A DNA stretch of 64,000 nucleotides from contig CALULL010000015.1 of the NCBI GenBank assembly GCA_944321465.1, forward strand, positions 1 to 64,000, read 5' to 3'. The notes under the pieces were generated by a model, which worked only from the letters and a program-made list of their open reading frames with translations, did no database searches and was not told the DNA's origin. Made by a program: the position numbers and the translations under genes. Origin of the DNA: an uncultured Bacteroides sp. (GTDB lineage: Bacteria > Bacteroidota > Bacteroidia > Bacteroidales > Bacteroidaceae). This document shows, in pieces, positions 60,059-64,000 of the stretch. Position 1 is the stretch's first letter. Every line of letters starts with the position of its first letter.

Positions 60059-60802
60059 ATGCTGAAACGAATTCTGATAAGTTGTCTGTTCGTATGCTGT
60101 ACGTCTGTACTCTCGGCTCAGTTGACCTATGGCGTCACAGGATTGCTTCATGCTCCCTCGGCAGAGATGCAGGAGGACAAGACGGTGATGCTTGGTGCCA
60201 ACTTTCTGAACAAGGAGATAACTCCTCCTACGTGGTATTACCACACGTACAATTATTACCTGAATGTGACGTTCTTTCCGTGGCTTGAGGTGGCGTACAC
60301 CTGCACGCTGTTCAAGGCGGAAGCTCTGGGCCTTGGTCCTTACGGCTATTCGGGTTTTACGAATCAGGACCGGTATTTCTCCGTCCGCGTCCGCCTTCTT
60401 AAAGAAGGACAGTTCTGGAAATACACACCCGCAGTGGTGGTGGGGACATCCGACCCCTTTACCTCGTCGGGCGACGTGGTGGCCTCCACGAGTGGCAACG
60501 GCTACTTCAGCCGTTTCTACCTTGCGGCGACGAAGCATTTCCTGATAGGCCGGGAAGACATTGGCGTTCATCTGTCGTACCTGTACAACAGGCGGCGTGA
60601 ATACAAGCTGAACGGCATCGCGGCGGGTATAACCTACGATCCCAGCTTCGCGCCGGGGCTGCGGGTGATAGCCGAGTACGATTCGAAGGATTTTGCGTTG
60701 GGTGCCACTTATCTGCTTTTCAATCATCTGCACGCGCAAGTAGAATTGCAGCGGATGAAGTATTTCACCGGCGGGCTGATGTTCAGGTTTTGCCTGAAAT
60801 GA
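60059..60802 (+). CDS. YjbH-like outer-membrane protein, N-terminal-half type
   Basis: A 247-aa protein with a signal peptide (FVCCTSVLSAQ). It begins LTYGVTGLLHAPSAEMQEDKTVMLGANF, which matches the conserved start of YjbH proteins (GLxxxPSAEM). It continues as a beta barrel (YYHTYNYYLNVTFFPWLEVAYT, LRVIAEYDSKDFALGATYLL) and ends in FRFCLK, a typical terminal Phe-containing strand. It lies 51 bases after DUF3869 and 68 bases before ompA. Confidence 0.75.
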   Translation: MLKRILISCLFVCCTSVLSAQLTYGVTGLLHAPSAEMQEDKTVMLGANFLNKEITPPTWYYHTYNYYLNVTFFPWLEVAYTCTLFKAEALGLGPYGYSGFTNQDRYFSVRVRLLKEGQFWKYTPAVVVGTSDPFTSSGDVVASTSGNGYFSRFYLAATKHFLIGREDIGVHLSYLYNRRREYKLNGIAAGITYDPSFAPGLRVIAEYDSKDFALGATYLLFNHLHAQVELQRMKYFTGGLMFRFCLK

Positions 60803-60870
60803 CACGGTCGACGGGGAAAAGCGAAGGCAGGAACAAAAAAAGAGTTGAACAACAAAAAACGAGAAAAACA

Positions 60871-62082
60871 ATGAAAAGCAAATTCTTAATATTATCTTTG
60901 ATGTTGGCCGGTGCTGCAAGCATTGCTTCGGCTCAGGAGGACAAGGAGAGATACGACAGCGAGAGCTGGAAGGATAACTTCTTTGTCAGCGTGGGCGTAG
61001 GTATGCAGGCAACGGCTAACCCGGACACGAAATTCGGAAAGTCCGTATCGCCGCTTATCAACGTGTCGGTGGGTAAGCTCATCAACCCGGTGTGGGGCGT
61101 GCGTGGACAGATTTACGGATGGCAGGCCAAGCAGAAGACTGCTTATCCGTTCCTGACGACAGATGAAGTGAGCCGCAAGGAGAACTACGTGGGCTTGAAC
61201 GCCGACGCTATGGTTAACCTGACGAACCTGTTCCTGGGATACAAGCCCGACCGCTTGTTTGAACTGAACTTCTTCGCAGGTCCTTCGGTGAACATCGTGA
61301 AGAACTATAGCGACTGGGCGTTGACCGAGCATACAGTGGCAACCCCTGTACAAGGTGGCACGGAATACAGAACGGAGTACACGGCTGCTCCCGTCAACCA
61401 CGACCTGCGTTGGCTGGTAGGTGCCAGCCTGGGCTTGGGTGCCAAGTTCAACATCAACAAGTACTGGGCCATCGACGTGGAGGCTCGCGGCCAGATAACG
61501 CCTGCTATCTTGGGCGCATACAGCAGCGGCAGAACGGATGGTTACCTGCACATCACGGCTGGTGCAACCTACACGTTCGGCGGCAAGAAGTTCGTTCCCC
61601 GTGGCAGCTCTCAGGCCGAGAAGGATGCCATGAACGAGGAAATCAACCGCTACCGCGAAGAGCTGGCACAGGCTCAGACCGACCTGGCCGACACGAAGAA
61701 CGCTCTGGAGACAGCCCAGCAGGTTGTGCCCGAGACGAAGGAAGTGGTGAAGGAAATCGAAGTGGCCGGTCCGCGTGCTTTCTTCTTCCGTATAGGAAGC
61801 GCACAGCTCACCGACCAGGACAAGGTGAACATCCAGATGGCTGCCAAGGTGATGAAGGCCAACCCGGAGAAGAAGTACCGCATTGCCGGTTATGCTGACA
61901 AGGCTACGGGTAGCTCAGCAACCAACCAGCGTCTGACCGAGCAACGCGCACAGGCCGTCTACGATGCTCTCGTGGCCGAAGGCGTAAGCAAGGACCAGTT
62001 GGAGATTGTCGCCAACGGCGGTACGGACAACATGTTCGGCAAGGACAGCCTGAACCGCGTCGTGGTGATGGAGAAACTTTGA
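60871..62082 (+). CDS. OmpA family outer-membrane protein
   Basis: A 403-aa protein with signal peptide (LMLAGAASIASAQ). Residues 30-260 form an eight-stranded barrel (NFFVSVGVGMQATAN, GYLHITAGATYTFGGKKF). Residues 265-310 form a coiled coil (QAEKDAMNEEINRYREELAQ). The OmpA-like domain (AFFFRIGSAQLTDQDKVNIQ, YRIAGYADKATGSS, RLTEQRAQAVYDAL) has the Asp and Arg used for peptidoglycan binding. The start at 60871 gives the signal peptide. Last gene of the operon; a terminator follows. Confidence 0.92.
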   Translation: MKSKFLILSLMLAGAASIASAQEDKERYDSESWKDNFFVSVGVGMQATANPDTKFGKSVSPLINVSVGKLINPVWGVRGQIYGWQAKQKTAYPFLTTDEVSRKENYVGLNADAMVNLTNLFLGYKPDRLFELNFFAGPSVNIVKNYSDWALTEHTVATPVQGGTEYRTEYTAAPVNHDLRWLVGASLGLGAKFNINKYWAIDVEARGQITPAILGAYSSGRTDGYLHITAGATYTFGGKKFVPRGSSQAEKDAMNEEINRYREELAQAQTDLADTKNALETAQQVVPETKEVVKEIEVAGPRAFFFRIGSAQLTDQDKVNIQMAAKVMKANPEKKYRIAGYADKATGSSATNQRLTEQRAQAVYDALVAEGVSKDQLEIVANGGTDNMFGKDSLNRVVVMEKL

Positions 62083-62145
62083 CGGCATAGTTTTTCATCA
62101 TCGGGCATATTTGCTGCGGATGAAAGCTTTGCAAGCGTAATAGGA

Positions 62146-62187
62146 GAGGGTGCACGCCACACAAGTGTGCATCCTCTTTTTTTTTTT
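62146..62187 (+). terminator. Terminator of the ompA operon
   Basis: GAGGGTGCAC (62146-62155) pairs with GTGCATCCTC (62167-62176), followed by eleven T. A strong intrinsic terminator. The remaining gap to ruvX (62188-62418) holds a -7 box and nothing else. Confidence 0.9.
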
Positions 62188-62329
62188 TGCGGCAATTTTG
62201 CCGCGGTCGCGTGGGAAAACCGAGGGCTGCGGAGCAAAAGCAGTACCGGGAGTGCTGGGTGCGGAGGGTTTTGGCGGCTTTTTAGATAATACAACAAAGA
62301 AGAGAAGCGGGTTTCAAATATAAATCGTA

Positions 62330-62337
62330 CTTTTGCA
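62330..62337 (+). promoter_or_regulatory. Possible -7 box of ruvX-def
   Basis: TACTTTTG fits TAnnTTTG. It is 82 bases before the GTG start of ruvX. No clear -33 box. Confidence 0.45.
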
Positions 62338-62418
62338 GTCCATGCCGCAGGTGACTTTCAGCACGGAATGCTTGAGGGTCATAGTGTGTTTGTATAACTC
62401 GGATACTATCTTGTTTTC

Positions 62419-62841
62419 GTGTCGAGGATATTAGCTATTGATTATGGAAGGAAACGCTCGGGGGTGGCTGTGAGTGACCCCTTGCAGCTGATAGCCAACG
62501 GGCTGGCTACGGTGCCTACGCACGAATTGCTTTCGTTTGTGCTCGGTTATGTGGCTCGGGAGCCGGTAGAGTGCATCGTAGTGGGGTTGCCCAAGCAGAT
62601 GGATAATACGGCAAGCGAGAGCATGTCTTACATAGAGCCGTTTGTCCGCGCCTTGAAGAAAAAACTTCCGGGCATGAAAGTGGAGTATGCAGACGAACGT
62701 TTTACTTCCGTGCTGGCCCATCGCGCTATGCTGGATGGCGGGCTGAAGAAGAAGGCCCGGCAGAACAAGGCTTTGGTCGACGAGATTAGTGCTGTCATCA
62801 TTTTGCAATCCTACATGGAGAGCAAAAAGTACGGGCTGTGA
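62419..62841 (+). CDS. ruvX: RuvX/YqgF family Holliday junction resolvase-like protein
   Basis: A 140-aa RNase H-fold protein. SRILAIDYGRKRSGVAVSDPL with the catalytic Asp8, CIVVGLPKQMDN, YADERFTSVLAHRAML, and DEISAVIILQSYME with the last Asp. YqgF acts in 16S rRNA 5'-end processing or in recombination. The start is GTG. It is followed by def after 87 bases. Confidence 0.92.
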   Translation: MSRILAIDYGRKRSGVAVSDPLQLIANGLATVPTHELLSFVLGYVAREPVECIVVGLPKQMDNTASESMSYIEPFVRALKKKLPGMKVEYADERFTSVLAHRAMLDGGLKKKARQNKALVDEISAVIILQSYMESKKYGL

Positions 62842-62928
62842 GCAGGAGGCTGTCATGGCGCCTGGCGGAGGATGCGGCTTGGAAAGCGTATATATAATAA
62901 GGTGTAACAACAAAAGGAAAATGCAACT

Positions 62929-63483
62929 ATGATACTGCCGATTTATTTGTATGGACAGCCGGTGCTGAGAAAGGTCGCTGAGGATATCACCCCGGACTAT
63001 CCGAACTTGAAGGAACTAATCGCCAACATGTATGAAACGATGGACCAGGCCGACGGCGTGGGGCTGGCGGCTCCCCAGATAGGGTTGCCGATACGGGTGG
63101 TAACCATTGATCTGGATGTGTTGTCGGAGGACTTCCCCGAGTATAAGGGCTTCCGAAGGGCGTATATCAACGCACACATCCTGGAGGTGTCGGGTGAAGA
63201 GGTGTCGCTGGAAGAAGGTTGCCTCAGCTTGCCGGGCATCCACGAGTCGGTCCGTCGTGGGACGAAAATCCACGTGAAGTATATGGACGAGGACTGGCAG
63301 GAGCACGACGAAATCGTGGAGGGCTATCTGGCCCGGGTGATGCAGCATGAGTTCGACCACTTGGAGGGCAAGATGTTCATAGATCGTCTGTCGCCCTTGC
63401 GCAAGCAAATGATAAAGGGCAAGCTGGGGGCGATGCTGAAAGGTAAGGTGCGCTGTGCCTACCGGGTAAAAACATTGAAATGA
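62929..63483 (+). CDS. def: Peptide deformylase
   Basis: A 184-aa metalloenzyme removing the N-formyl group from new proteins. Motif 1 [12 protein letters not shown], motif 2 [10 protein letters not shown] with the metal Cys, motif 3 [14 protein letters not shown] with the two metal His and the catalytic Glu. Length is standard. It is followed after 15 bases by a TPR gene on the same strand. Confidence 0.96.
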   Translation: MILPIYLYGQPVLRKVAEDITPDYPNLKELIANMYETMDQADGVGLAAPQIGLPIRVVTIDLDVLSEDFPEYKGFRRAYINAHILEVSGEEVSLEEGCLSLPGIHESVRRGTKIHVKYMDEDWQEHDEIVEGYLARVMQHEFDHLEGKMFIDRLSPLRKQMIKGKLGAMLKGKVRCAYRVKTLK

Positions 63484-63498
63484 GGAAATAGCAGGTGT

Positions 63499-64000
63499 AT
63501 GGGTAGAAAGAACGCTCTCCTTATAGCCTTGTTGCTGTGGCCTGTGTGGCTTTGTGCGCAAATCAACACAGACCGGGTGATGGCCATTGCCCGTAATGCG
63601 CTGTACTTTGAGGACTATGTGCTTTCTATTCAGTACTTCAACCAAGTTATCAATGCGAAGCCATACTTGTATGAGCCTTATTTTTTTCGCGGGCTGGCCA
63701 AGATAAACCTGGATGACTACCGGGGGGCGGAGGCCGATTGCGACGAGGCGTTGCGGCGTAACCCCTTCTTGGTGGGAGCCTATCAGGTGAGGGGATTGGC
63801 ACGTATCCGGCAGAACAACTTCGACGGGGCAATAGAGGACTATGAAGCGGCCTTGAGGTACGACCCGGAGAACGTGACGCTGTGGCACAACCTGTCGTTG
63901 TGCTATATGCAGAAGGAAGACTACGACAACGCCCGTAAGGACTTGGACAAACTGCTGAGCATAGCTCCCCGCTACACGCCTGCTTATCTGATGCGCGGTG
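63499..64000 (+). CDS. Secreted TPR protein, cut off by the window edge
   Basis: The visible 167 codons start MGRKNALLIALLLWPVWLCA, a signal peptide, then TPR units: YFEDYVLSIQYFNQVINAKP, FRGLAKINLDDYRGAEADCD, GLARIRQNNFDGAIEDYEAA and NLSLCYMQKEDYDNARKDLD. The frame is open at base 64000. It is probably co-transcribed with def (15-base gap). In Bacteroides a TPR protein after def is common. Function unknown. Confidence 0.85.
   Translation, partial: MGRKNALLIALLLWPVWLCAQINTDRVMAIARNALYFEDYVLSIQYFNQVINAKPYLYEPYFFRGLAKINLDDYRGAEADCDEALRRNPFLVGAYQVRGLARIRQNNFDGAIEDYEAALRYDPENVTLWHNLSLCYMQKEDYDNARKDLDKLLSIAPRYTPAYLMRG

Overview
The window looks like a chromosomal segment of a Bacteroidaceae-type gut Bacteroidales. 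The evidence is Bacteroidetes-restricted families (GldH, DUF4835, DUF3127, DUF3869, DUF1599, DUF5056, DUF6249, T9SS-type C-terminal tails), many promoters of the Bacteroides type (TTTG, 19-21 bases, TAnnTTTG), and the conserved order dnaN - exonuclease - coaBC - DUF4835 - recN - rlmB. Base composition is moderately GC-rich for this group, especially at 27-54 kb. The species cannot be fixed from the sequence. I see no rRNA, prophage, transposase, CRISPR array or conjugation gene.

Layout. 0-3.4 kb: an edge-truncated tRNA-Asp, a Cys-rich Spy-like protein, PIN-PhoH ATPase, two palindromic repeats. 3.5-18.5 kb: folC, ridA, a pseudo-protease/TPR protein, the rlmB-recN-DUF4835-coaBC-exonuclease-dnaN block (minus strand), divergent DUF3127, then the metF-holB-RicT-gldH operon. 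19-26 kb: L31 type B, a secreted phosphodiesterase-like protein, PAP2 phosphatase, the Mrp/trmB/DUF975 operon, ilvE. 25.6-33 kb: xseA and xseB separated by an Rpn-type nuclease, subtilase, mnmA, ADP-ribosylglycohydrolase, YccF. 33-40.5 kb: an unannotated 45-codon gene with its own promoter and terminators, two secreted proteins with T9SS-like tails (one frameshifted), a Crp-family regulator, an rRNA m5C methyltransferase. 40.7-52 kb: DUF6249/ECF sigma/DUF5056, thyA-folA, Lrp, M64 peptidase, GNAT, M23-LysM peptidase, and the DUF1599-DoxX-tpiA-SPOR-folE operon. 52-64 kb: AraC regulator, dnaG, a four-gene envelope operon (YjbH-like, DUF3869 lipoprotein, YjbH-like, OmpA), ruvX, def, and a TPR protein running off the edge.

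Most genes are housekeeping: replication and repair (dnaN, holB, dnaG, recN, xseAB, ruvX), folate and one-carbon metabolism (folC, metF, thyA, folA, folE), and RNA modification (rlmB, trmB, mnmA, an m5C methyltransferase). The unexplained signal lies mainly between genes. One family is a structured palindromic repeat of about 196 bp in six copies, with a hairpin whose arms covary. A MITE-like element shares its core TAGCGGGCTA. A second family is made of clustered GGCACACCTGTGCC mini-repeats. The strongest candidates for an undescribed system are this repeat family, the YjbH/DUF3869/YjbH/OmpA operon, and the 45-aa gene with a structured leader.
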